A stretch of 5,858 nt of DNA from NCBI GenBank assembly GCA_017540385.1, contig JAFYBD010000113.1, forward strand, positions 1 to 5,858. The letters are read 5' to 3'. Below the pieces are notes generated by a model. The model saw nothing but the letters and a program-made list of their open reading frames with translations, searched no databases and was not told the origin of the DNA. Positions 1 to 5,858 of this stretch are shown piece by piece. Each line of letters starts with the position of its first letter. Within the stretch, counting starts at the first letter, position 1. A program made the translations under genes and the position numbers. This stretch comes from Lentisphaeria bacterium (GTDB lineage: Bacteria > Verrucomicrobiota > Lentisphaeria > Victivallales > UBA1829).

Positions 1-37
1 CCGAATCGCGAAAAATGCGAAAAAGACGGCAGCGCCC

Positions 38-66
38 TTGCAATCCCGGCTTTCGGGCGTTATAGT
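38..66 (+). promoter_or_regulatory. Putative sigma70-type promoter of the glycoside hydrolase gene
   Basis: TTGCAA at 38-43 matches the -35 consensus TTGACA at four of six positions. TATAGT at 61-66 matches TATAAT at five of six. The spacer is exactly 17 bp. Transcription would start near 73-74, giving a leader of about 80 nt before the start codon at 155. This is the only AT-rich patch in an otherwise GC-rich leader. A second possible -10 box, TATAAC at 75-80, has no convincing -35 partner. The call rests on consensus matching only. Confidence 0.5.
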
Positions 67-80
67 ATCAAAAATATAAC
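59..80. repeat. AT-rich inverted repeat over the -10 region
   Basis: GTTATA at 59-64 and TATAAC at 75-80 are perfect 6-bp inverted arms separated by 10 bp. The left arm overlaps the proposed -10 box and the right arm covers the expected start site, which is where an operator would sit. The arms are short and AT-rich, so chance is a real alternative. Confidence 0.3.
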
Positions 81-98
81 AGACAATCAACCCCCGTC

Positions 99-127
99 GG
101 CGATTTCGGGCTCAGCCCGGAGCCGCC
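99..127 (+). promoter_or_regulatory. Long imperfect hairpin in the 5' leader
   Basis: Bases 99-111 can pair with 115-127 around the three-base loop UCA. The outer four pairs (GGCG with CGCC) and the inner five (CGGGC with GCCCG) are perfect. They are joined by one A-C mismatch, one A-U pair and two G-U wobbles. The structure ends 16 nt before the ribosome binding site of the hydrolase gene and is not followed by a T-run, so it does not look like a terminator. It could stabilise the mRNA or affect translation. I recognise no known riboswitch class. Confidence 0.4.
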
Positions 128-154
128 TCATTCAACCGGTACCAGGATCTCTCC

Positions 155-2599
155 ATGAACCATCGTCTCATCCTCTCCGCCGCCCTCTGCTGCGCCGGAA
201 TCGTCTGTGAAGCCTCGTCCGTCCCGTTCCCGTACCCCGGACAGGAAACGCGGAAAGCCGTGTCAAGCGTCCCCGTGGATTTCGTGAAGCTGACGAAAGG
301 CCCGCTCGCCGACCGCCAGAAAGTCAACAACCATTACATCGCGTACACGATCAAGCCGGACCGCCTGCTGGAACCCTTCCGCATCCAGGCCGGGCTCCCG
401 AAGAAGGCGGACCGGTACGACGGCTGGGAGGACGGCGAGCTCTCCGGTCACGCGATGGGGCATTATCTCTCCGCGCTCGCCTACGTCTACCGGATCACGA
501 AGGACCCGCAGGCGAGGAAGCAGGCCGAGTACGTCGTGCGCGAGATCGCGAAGATGCAGGCTGCCGACCCGGACGGTTACGCGTTCCCGGTCCCGAAAAA
601 GACGTTCACGCAGCTCCGTGAAAACATCGTCGATGCGCAGCCGTTCAAACTGAACGGCATCTGGTCGCCGTTCTATTCCCTGCACAAGCTCTTCGCGGGG
701 CTGCGTGACGTGTCCGACGCGCTGGAGACGACCGAAGCGCTCGAGGTGGAGAAGAAGCTCGGCGACTTCGTGGTCTCCGTGGTCTCCAACCTCACGCCGG
801 AAAACAATCAGAAGATGCTTTCCTGCGAGTTCGGCGGCATGGACGAGGTCCTGGCCGACCTCACCGCGCGCACCGGCGACCCGAAATACCTCGAATGTGC
901 GAAGAAGCATTTCTACCACGAGGCCCTGATGGAGCCGCTGAGCCGCAAGCAGGACATCCTGACCGGCCGCCACGGCAACACCATGATCCCGGAGATGACC
1001 GGCATGGGGCGCATCTACGAGCTCACCGGCGAGGCGAAATACCGCACGATCGCCGATTTCTTCTACGACCGCGTCGCGAATTACCGCAGCTACGCCACAG
1101 GCGGCCACGGCGACGGCGAGTATTTCTTTCCCGTCGGCGACGACGCGAAGCATCTCTCCGCCCACACGACCGAGTCCTGCAACTGCTACAACATGCTGAA
1201 GCTCGCCAAGCTCGTCTACGAGTGGGACCCGAAGGCCTCCGTGATGGATTTCGCCGAACGTGTGACGCTGAACCATGTGGCGTCGGTGATCCGGCCTGAC
1301 CGCGAGGGCGCGTACTGCTATTTCCAGCCGCTCGCATCCGTCGCCGTGAAGAATTTCTCCAGCAGCGAACACGTCTGGACCTGCTGCGTCGGGACCGGGC
1401 TGGAGAATCCGGGACGTTACGGCGAGCTCGTCGCAGCCGGGAAACAGGGCGAGCTGTACCTGAACCAGTTCTGGGACTCCGAAATCTCGCTCGACGGTCT
1501 CCAGTGGCTCACCGTGATCGGCAAATATCCGCCGCCGAACGGCATCATGTACCGCGTGGACATGACCCCGCGCAAACGCCTCACCGTGTCCGGCGGGTTC
1601 CCGCACTCCGACCGGGTCTCGGTCCGGGTCTATCCCGGCGAGGGCAGCACCGCCGAGTTCACGCTGAAAATCCGCAAGCCGTACTGGAGCCCGGGCATGA
1701 CGCTGAAAGTGAACAACGAGCCGGTGTCCGCCGAAGCGGGCGAGGACGGCTACATCGCCATCCGCCGCAAATGGGAGGACGCCGACCTCGTGTCCATTTC
1801 GTTTGATTTCACGCTCCGCGCGGTTCCCATGACCGACAAGCCGGGCGATCCGGTCTGCCTCATGTACGGCCCGCTCGTGCTCGCGGGCATCGTGCCGGCC
1901 GATCCGGCGAATCCGGGTGCCCGGGCCTGGCGCACCGACGGCCAGACGTACGAGACGCCGCCGGTGATGGTGGCGGAAAATACGCAGGATCTCCTGTCGA
2001 AACTCATTCCCGGAGGGAGCTTCGGACAGTTCAGGAGCCGCGACCTCATCTTCCCGAAAGACCTGGAGTTCCGCCCGCTCATGGACCTGATGGACGAGCA
2101 TTACGCGGTGTATTTCAATCGGTTCACCAAAACCGAATGGGATGCCGAGGGCTCCGACGTCGTGAGCCGCGTCCGCATGGAGATGGGGAACAGCCGCCGA
2201 CTGGTGGACGAGATCGATCCCGGCTACCAACAGTCCGAGATCGACCATAAGGTCGCCGCCGGAAATACCCAGGTGCGCGTTTCCCCGGACGGAAGGCGTT
2301 CGCGCATCGCCCCGGCCGGGACGTCGTTCGAGTACACCGTCGAGGGCCTCCCCTCCGGCGAGGCGCTGGTGCTGAGCGTCGCGGTGGCCGGACGCGGGTC
2401 CGCGCTCAGGATCGCCTGGAACGGCCGCGAGGTTTTCTCCGGCGACGTCAATACCGAGCGCGGCCAGAGCGTCGAGAAGACCGTGCCGATCCCCGCCGAC
2501 CTGATCCCCGCCGACGGCACGGCGAAACTCGTCTTCTCCGGCGTCGACGGCAAATCCTCGCCGCAGGTCATGAAGATCCGGGTGATGAAGGCGAAATAA
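155..2599 (+). CDS. Secreted GH127/GH146-type (DUF1680) beta-L-arabinofuranosidase-like glycoside hydrolase
   Basis: An 814-residue enzyme of the DUF1680 glycoside hydrolase group, whose characterised members release beta-L-arabinofuranose from plant glycans. Residues 1-22 look like a Sec signal peptide (MNHR, hydrophobic LILSAALCCAGIV, then CEASS), so it should act outside the cytoplasm; no good lipobox is seen. The (alpha/alpha)6-barrel catalytic domain covers about residues 40-490. By comparison with Bifidobacterium HypBA1, E322 (in GDGEYF) is the likely acid/base, and E340, C342, C410 and C411 (TESC and WTCCVGTG) the zinc ligands, with C410 as nucleophile. The wording CCVGTGxENP is closer to the Bacteroides-type GH146 enzymes than to HypBA1. 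Beta-sandwich segments follow, with YGPLVLAG at 571-578, a DUF4986-like part around 630-655 and a DUF6805-like tail starting with QQSEIDH at 692-698. This full architecture fits the usual length of about 800 residues. AGGA at 144-147 lies 7 nt before the ATG and supports this start. It appears monocistronic. Family assignment is firm; the exact substrate is inferred. Confidence 0.9.
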   Translation: MNHRLILSAALCCAGIVCEASSVPFPYPGQETRKAVSSVPVDFVKLTKGPLADRQKVNNHYIAYTIKPDRLLEPFRIQAGLPKKADRYDGWEDGELSGHAMGHYLSALAYVYRITKDPQARKQAEYVVREIAKMQAADPDGYAFPVPKKTFTQLRENIVDAQPFKLNGIWSPFYSLHKLFAGLRDVSDALETTEALEVEKKLGDFVVSVVSNLTPENNQKMLSCEFGGMDEVLADLTARTGDPKYLECAKKHFYHEALMEPLSRKQDILTGRHGNTMIPEMTGMGRIYELTGEAKYRTIADFFYDRVANYRSYATGGHGDGEYFFPVGDDAKHLSAHTTESCNCYNMLKLAKLVYEWDPKASVMDFAERVTLNHVASVIRPDREGAYCYFQPLASVAVKNFSSSEHVWTCCVGTGLENPGRYGELVAAGKQGELYLNQFWDSEISLDGLQWLTVIGKYPPPNGIMYRVDMTPRKRLTVSGGFPHSDRVSVRVYPGEGSTAEFTLKIRKPYWSPGMTLKVNNEPVSAEAGEDGYIAIRRKWEDADLVSISFDFTLRAVPMTDKPGDPVCLMYGPLVLAGIVPADPANPGARAWRTDGQTYETPPVMVAENTQDLLSKLIPGGSFGQFRSRDLIFPKDLEFRPLMDLMDEHYAVYFNRFTKTEWDAEGSDVVSRVRMEMGNSRRLVDEIDPGYQQSEIDHKVAAGNTQVRVSPDGRRSRIAPAGTSFEYTVEGLPSGEALVLSVAVAGRGSALRIAWNGREVFSGDVNTERGQSVEKTVPIPADLIPADGTAKLVFSGVDGKSSPQVMKIRVMKAK

Positions 2600-2630
2600 T
2601 CCGCCGTTCCCCAGCCTCAAAATGCGTCTC

Positions 2631-2654
2631 CCGGACCGTGAAACACCGGTCCGG
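2631..2654 (+). terminator. Hairpin after the hydrolase gene, probable terminator
   Basis: CCGGACCG at 2631-2638 and CGGTCCGG at 2647-2654 form a perfect 8-bp GC-rich stem with an 8-base loop, starting 31 bp after the hydrolase stop codon. No T-run follows directly; the nearest is seven Ts at 2692-2698. It therefore lacks the classic intrinsic terminator form and may need Rho, or may protect the mRNA 3' end. The new promoter downstream supports a transcript boundary here. Confidence 0.5.
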
Positions 2655-2711
2655 CGTTTCGCGTCGTCCCGTTTCGCCCGGGAAAAATCCGTTTTTTTCG
2701 GAAAAACACCT

Positions 2712-2739
2712 TTCATAAACGGGAAAAGTGTGCTATATT
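2712..2739 (+). promoter_or_regulatory. Putative extended -10 promoter of the zinc-ribbon/pyrE/secA operon
   Basis: TATATT at 2734-2739 is preceded by TGC at 2731-2733, giving the extended -10 form TGnTATATT. A weak -35 candidate, TTCATA at 2712-2717, lies 16 bp upstream and matches four of six consensus positions. Transcription would start near 2746, about 48 nt before the first gene. The site sits in the one AT-rich stretch between the hydrolase and the next gene. Consensus match only. Confidence 0.45.
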
Positions 2740-2751
2740 AAATGGATATAG
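2733..2751. repeat. AT-rich inverted repeat at the operon promoter
   Basis: CTATAT at 2733-2738 and ATATAG at 2746-2751 are perfect 6-bp inverted arms with a 7-bp spacer. The left arm coincides with the proposed -10 box and the right arm with the expected start site. It could be an operator. It could equally be chance in an AT-rich patch. Confidence 0.3.
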
Positions 2752-2793
2752 TCAGAACCTAATCTAAATCCCCCTCAACATAAGGATTCGAAA

Positions 2794-3186
2794 ATGTCGG
2801 AAGACAAAACCAGCGGGAACGGCCAGGCAAAGGTCGATTTCATTTGCGCGGAAGATGGCTGCGACGGCGTCGTCCAGTTCAGCCTGCAGGACTGCGCGGA
2901 CAGCAATATCCAGGTCCTGTGTCCGAAGTGCCACAAGCCCTATGTGTTCGATCACGAACTGCGCGCGAAGTTCGCCAAGCTCCAGCGTCTCATCGAGGTC
3001 GTCCGCGAAGCGGAACCCATCCTCGGCGACTGCTGCGTTTCCGTGAACGTCCCCGGCGGCAGCGTGAAGGTCCCCTACGCCCTGCTGCTCACCCGCCTGA
3101 ACACCATGCTCACGCTCCGCGTGGGCGGCCGTTCCATCGACTTCCACCTGTGGATTCAACCGTCCTCCCCGGATACGTTCCGCTGA
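2794..3186 (+). CDS. Unrecognised small zinc-ribbon-like protein
   Basis: A 130-residue protein that I do not recognise as a named family. Residues 16-53 look like a zinc ribbon: C18-x4-C23, then 19 residues, then C43-P-K-C46, with a hydrophobic and aromatic pattern (FIC, VQFSL, IQVLCPKC, YVFD) like the short CxxC ribbons of the MJ0042 kind. C34 and the pair C80-C81 are extra cysteines. Residues 54-75 (HELRAKFAKLQRLIEVVREAEP) look like a charged amphipathic helix. The rest (about 78-130) alternates short beta-like and helical stretches and includes PYALLLTRLNTMLTLRVGG. No signal peptide or membrane segment is seen, so it is probably cytoplasmic. AAGGA at 2782-2786 lies 7 nt before the ATG. 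It is first in a likely operon, 22 bp ahead of pyrE. The gene is real by its ribosome binding site, codon bias and spacing; any function, such as nucleic-acid or protein binding through zinc, is a guess. Confidence 0.8.
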   Translation: MSEDKTSGNGQAKVDFICAEDGCDGVVQFSLQDCADSNIQVLCPKCHKPYVFDHELRAKFAKLQRLIEVVREAEPILGDCCVSVNVPGGSVKVPYALLLTRLNTMLTLRVGGRSIDFHLWIQPSSPDTFR

Positions 3187-3194
3187 GGCGAAAA

Positions 3195-3200
3195 AAGGAG
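3195..3200 (+). promoter_or_regulatory. Strong ribosome binding site of pyrE
   Basis: AAGGAG, 8 nt before the ATG at 3209, is the best Shine-Dalgarno match in the window. It lies in the 22-bp gap after the zinc-ribbon gene and fixes the pyrE start. Confidence 0.75.
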
Positions 3201-3208
3201 ACATCGAC

Positions 3209-3787
3209 ATGACAGACCAGGAAATCATCGCGGCGTTCGAGGCCGCAGGAGCCCTTCTGACCGGGCATTTCCAGCTCCGCAGCAAGAAGCACAGCAACCG
3301 CTTCTTCCAAGCTGCGCTCGTTTTCAAGAAGCCGTGGGTCGGCGAACAGCTCTGTGCTGAGCTCGCAGCCCGCATCAAAGCGGCCGGGATCGAGGCCGAG
3401 ACCGTGATCTCCCCCGCGGTCGGCGGACTCTTCGTGGGCCAGGAGATCGCCCGCGCGTTGCATATCGAATCCATCTTCGCCGACAAGGAGAACGACCAGC
3501 TCGTGCTGAAGCGCGGGTTCCGTCTCCGTCCGGGCGAAAAAGTCATCGTGGCCGAGGACGTCGTGACCGAAGGCGGCCGCGTCCAGCAGACGATCGACCT
3601 GGTGCGTTCCCTCGGAGCCGATCCGGTGGCCGTGGCCGTCGTGACCGACCGCAGCGGCGGCAAAGTCTCGTTCGGCGGCATCCCGTTCTTCTCCCTGCTT
3701 CAGCTCTCCCTGCCGACCTACACGGCGGAGGAGTGCCCCATGTGCCGCGCCGGACAGCCCATCGACGTCCCCGGCAGCAAATCCTGA
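3209..3787 (+). CDS. pyrE: Orotate phosphoribosyltransferase
   Basis: Joins orotate to PRPP to make orotidine 5'-monophosphate and pyrophosphate, the fifth step of de novo UMP synthesis, in the cytoplasm. The 192-residue length is normal. The N-terminal segment GHFQLRSKKHSNRFFQAALVF (19-39) is the family's substrate-binding start (usually LRSGxHSxxY). ISPAVGGLFVGQEIAR (67-82) and the PRPP-binding loop VIVAEDVVTEGGR (112-124), with acidic pair E116-D117, mark a type I phosphoribosyltransferase. The tail with C176-P-M-C179 and PIDVPGSK is typical of the bacterial subgroup often called the Thermus type, rather than the E. coli type. Oddities are E121 where the loop usually has T or S, and K26 where G is usual in LRSG. 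It follows the zinc-ribbon gene by 22 bp and precedes secA by 38 bp, so it is probably co-transcribed with both. Assignment is firm. Confidence 0.93.
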   Translation: MTDQEIIAAFEAAGALLTGHFQLRSKKHSNRFFQAALVFKKPWVGEQLCAELAARIKAAGIEAETVISPAVGGLFVGQEIARALHIESIFADKENDQLVLKRGFRLRPGEKVIVAEDVVTEGGRVQQTIDLVRSLGADPVAVAVVTDRSGGKVSFGGIPFFSLLQLSLPTYTAEECPMCRAGQPIDVPGSKS

Positions 3788-3801
3788 TCCGCCCGTCGGA
3801 T
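3787..3801 (+). other. Small hairpin between pyrE and secA
   Basis: ATCCG at 3787-3791 and CGGAT at 3797-3801 form a perfect 5-bp stem with a 5-base loop, starting on the last base of the pyrE stop codon. No T-run follows, so it is unlikely to end transcription. It might mildly uncouple pyrE and secA translation or mark an mRNA processing point. It is short enough to be chance. Confidence 0.25.
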
Positions 3802-3825
3802 GTGAACCATTAAGAAAGACCATTC

Positions 3826-5858
3826 ATGTTTGCAACGATTGTCAAAAAAGTATTCGGCAGCAAATCGGCCCGTGACGTGAAGCGCCTGCGTCCCCTGGTG
3901 GCGAAGATCAACGCCCTGGAGGAATCCTACCAGTCGCTGACCGAGGAGCAGCTGAAAGCCAAGACGCAGGAGTTCAAGGACCGCTACGCAAAGGGCGAAT
4001 CGCTCGACTCCATGATGTGCGAGGCGTTCGCCGTCGTGAAGAACGCCTGCCGCCGCATGGTCGGGCGCACCTACCAGGTCTGCGGACACGACCTCGTCTG
4101 GGACATGATCCCGTTCGACGTCCAGATCATCGGCGGCATCGTGCTCCATCAGGGCAAGATCGCGGAAATGGCCACCGGCGAAGGCAAGACCCTCGTCGCC
4201 ACCATGCCGCTCTACCTGAATGCCCTCTCCGGCCGCAACTGCCAGCTCGTGACCGTGAACGACTACCTCGCGCTCCGCGACTCCCAGTGGGTCGGCCGCG
4301 TCTTCGAATACCTCGGACTCACGGTCGGCTGCATCCAGAACTCCATGCACTCCGCCCAGCGCAAGGCCCAGTACGCCTGCGATATCACCTACGGCACGAA
4401 CAGCGAGTTCGGGTTCGACTACCTCCGCGACATGGGCATGGCCACGGACAAAGACCACCTGGTCCAGCGCGATTATTTCTACGTCATCATCGACGAAGTC
4501 GACTCCATCCTCATCGACGAGGCCCGCACGCCGCTCATCATCTCCGGCCCGGTCAGCGTCTCCACGCATCAGTTCGATAAGCTCCAGCCGCTCGTGGCCT
4601 CGTTGTACCGCAAGCAGGAAGCGCTCTGCACGCGCCTGCTCCAGGAGGCTAAGGCCGTGATCGACCGCCGCGACGAGGGCAAGGCCACGGAGGAGGAATT
4701 CGACGAAGCCATCCGCAAGCTCCTGCAGGTCAAATTCGGCATGCCGCGCCACAAGCTCCTCGCACACATCCTCGAGGACGCCGACATCCTGAAACGCCTC
4801 GAACGCTACGAATCGTTCGTCCGCAGCGACCAGAACCGCGGCATGCTCCAGGAGGTCCAGGAGGACCTGTATTTCTCCATGGACGAAAAGCAGCATGAGG
4901 CGGACCTCACCGAACGCGGCCGCAACACCGTGTCGCCGAACGACCCGGACGCGTTCGTCCTGCCTGACCTGCTGAACGCCCTGCACGACATCGACAACGA
5001 CCCGTCCACCGATTACCGCACCAAGCTCATGCGCCACAAGGCGTTCCAGGAAGCGTTCGCGGAGAAGAGCGAACGGCTCCAGAACCTCTCCCAGCTGCTC
5101 CGCGCCTACTGCCTCTTCGAGAAGGACGTGGACTACGTGGTCATGGAGGGCAAGGTCCTGATCGTGGACGAGCACACCGGGCGAATCCTGCCGGGACGCC
5201 GTTTCAGCGACGGCCTGCACCAGGCGCTCGAGGCGAAGGAGAACGTGAAGATCGAAAGCGAGACCCAGACGCTCGCCACGATCACGATCCAGAACTATTT
5301 CCGCATGTACCAGAAGCTCGCAGGCATGACCGGCACGGCCGAGACCGAGGCCAACGAGTTCCACCAGATCTACAAGCTCGACGTGGTCGTGATCCCCACG
5401 AACCGCCCGTGCATCCGCAAGGACGTGAACGACACCGTCTTCAAGACCAAGCGCGAGAAATTCCGCGCCATCGTGGCCGAGACCGAGGCCGCGTACAAAC
5501 GCGGTCAGCCGGTCCTGCTCGGCACCATCTCCGTCGAGGACTCCGAGCTCGTCAGCCGCATGCTCCGCATGAAGAACATCCCGCACAACGTGCTGAACGC
5601 GAAGAACCACGCCCGCGAATCCGAGATCATCGCGCTCGCCGGACGCCGCGGGGCCATCACGGTCGCCACGAACATGGCGGGCCGCGGCACCGACATCAAG
5701 CTCGAACCCGGCGTGGAAGAACTCGGCGGCCTGCTGGTCCTCGGCAGTTCCCGCCACGACTCCCGCCGCATCGACCGCCAGCTGCGCGGCCGCTGCGGAC
5801 GCCAGGGCGACCCAGGCATGTCGCATTTCTACGTGTCGCTGGAAGACAACCTGATGCG
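3826..5858 (+). CDS. secA: Preprotein translocase ATPase SecA, 3' end beyond the window
   Basis: The motor that drives unfolded preproteins through the SecYEG channel by ATP hydrolysis, working at the inner face of the cytoplasmic membrane. The window holds 677 codons with no stop. Visible parts are NBD1 with Walker A MATGEGKT (115-122), Walker B DEVDS (223-227) and DEARTPLIISG (231-241); the pre-protein crosslinking domain within about 242-433; VDEHTGR (447-453); GMTGTAETEA from residue 500; and NBD2 with TNMAGRGTDI (615-624) and the motif VI arginines in RGRCGRQGD (654-662). The scaffold, wing and C-terminal tail lie past the edge. The 242-433 interval is about 100 residues longer than in E. 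coli by my recalled alignment, as in Bacteroidota and PVC SecAs. C657 replaces the usual S or A. The ATG at 3826 is the first possible start, because an in-frame TAA at 3811 lies just upstream. Its Shine-Dalgarno is weak (AAGAAAGA, no GG), so translation may partly depend on coupling to pyrE. Confidence 0.96.
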   Translation, partial: MFATIVKKVFGSKSARDVKRLRPLVAKINALEESYQSLTEEQLKAKTQEFKDRYAKGESLDSMMCEAFAVVKNACRRMVGRTYQVCGHDLVWDMIPFDVQIIGGIVLHQGKIAEMATGEGKTLVATMPLYLNALSGRNCQLVTVNDYLALRDSQWVGRVFEYLGLTVGCIQNSMHSAQRKAQYACDITYGTNSEFGFDYLRDMGMATDKDHLVQRDYFYVIIDEVDSILIDEARTPLIISGPVSVSTHQFDKLQPLVASLYRKQEALCTRLLQEAKAVIDRRDEGKATEEEFDEAIRKLLQVKFGMPRHKLLAHILEDADILKRLERYESFVRSDQNRGMLQEVQEDLYFSMDEKQHEADLTERGRNTVSPNDPDAFVLPDLLNALHDIDNDPSTDYRTKLMRHKAFQEAFAEKSERLQNLSQLLRAYCLFEKDVDYVVMEGKVLIVDEHTGRILPGRRFSDGLHQALEAKENVKIESETQTLATITIQNYFRMYQKLAGMTGTAETEANEFHQIYKLDVVVIPTNRPCIRKDVNDTVFKTKREKFRAIVAETEAAYKRGQPVLLGTISVEDSELVSRMLRMKNIPHNVLNAKNHARESEIIALAGRRGAITVATNMAGRGTDIKLEPGVEELGGLLVLGSSRHDSRRIDRQLRGRCGRQGDPGMSHFYVSLEDNLM

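Noticed and set aside
45..57. CCCG/CGGG mini-hairpin at 45-57
   Set aside because: It has only four base pairs, lies inside the promoter spacer and is not followed by a T-run.
1..210. A + strand frame open from base 1 to a TGA at 208-210, possibly the tail of an upstream gene
   Set aside because: It would overlap the signal peptide of the hydrolase and run through the promoter and leader hairpin. The translation has no recognisable pattern. Shorter tails in the other two frames (ending at 79 and 65) cannot be judged either.
2682..2699. GAAAAA and TTTTTTTC flanking TCCG as a possible terminator stem
   Set aside because: The stem would be almost all A-T with a four-base loop and little stability. 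The GC-rich hairpin at 2631-2654 is the better candidate.
263..2716. An 817-residue open frame on the minus strand opposite the hydrolase gene
   Set aside because: It is low in domain-like patterns, rich in H, R, G, V and D as expected from reading a C-ending GC-rich gene backwards, and lies over a gene with clear catalytic motifs.
3772..3866. A perfect 12-nt direct repeat, CGGCAGCAAATC, at 3772-3783 and 3855-3866
   Set aside because: Both copies encode GSKS in frame, at the PyrE tail and the SecA N-terminus, where both families commonly have GSK-like residues. Shared codon bias explains the match.
3718..5826. A 702-residue open frame on the minus strand opposite secA
   Set aside because: It has the same shadow composition (repeated VDVV, LELV, HDHV patterns) and sits opposite an unmistakable SecA.

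Overview
The window is GC-rich (roughly 60%), with a strong bias to C or G at third codon positions. All four genes are on the + strand. The best taxonomic clue is SecA. Its pre-protein crosslinking region is much longer than in E. coli, and it carries motif wording (for example VDEHTGRILPGRRFSDGLHQALEAKE) that I associate with the Bacteroidota and with Lentisphaerota, Verrucomicrobiota and relatives (PVC). A secreted arabinofuranosidase-like enzyme also fits a polysaccharide-degrading gut or environmental bacterium of those groups. The base composition makes a PVC-type organism, possibly Lentisphaerota, more likely than Bacteroidota. This assignment is inference.

Layout. Bases 1-154 are a leader with a good sigma70-like promoter (TTGCAA, 17 bp, TATAGT), an AT-rich dyad over the -10 box and a long imperfect hairpin just before the ribosome binding site. 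Bases 155-2599 encode a secreted glycoside hydrolase of the DUF1680 group (GH127/GH146, beta-L-arabinofuranosidase-like) with the expected catalytic and zinc residues. Bases 2600-2793 hold a GC-rich hairpin that probably ends that transcript, then a second promoter region with another AT-rich dyad. Next come three closely spaced genes: an unrecognised 130-residue zinc-ribbon-like protein (2794-3186), pyrE (3209-3787), and secA (from 3826, cut by the window end at 5858).

How they fit together. The hydrolase looks like its own transcription unit. The zinc-ribbon protein, pyrE and secA probably form one housekeeping operon, with gaps of 22 and 38 bp, linking pyrimidine synthesis and protein export only by co-transcription. 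The most open question is the job of the zinc-ribbon protein. I see no mobile element, CRISPR array, RNA gene or clearly novel multi-gene system; most of the window is ordinary chromosome.
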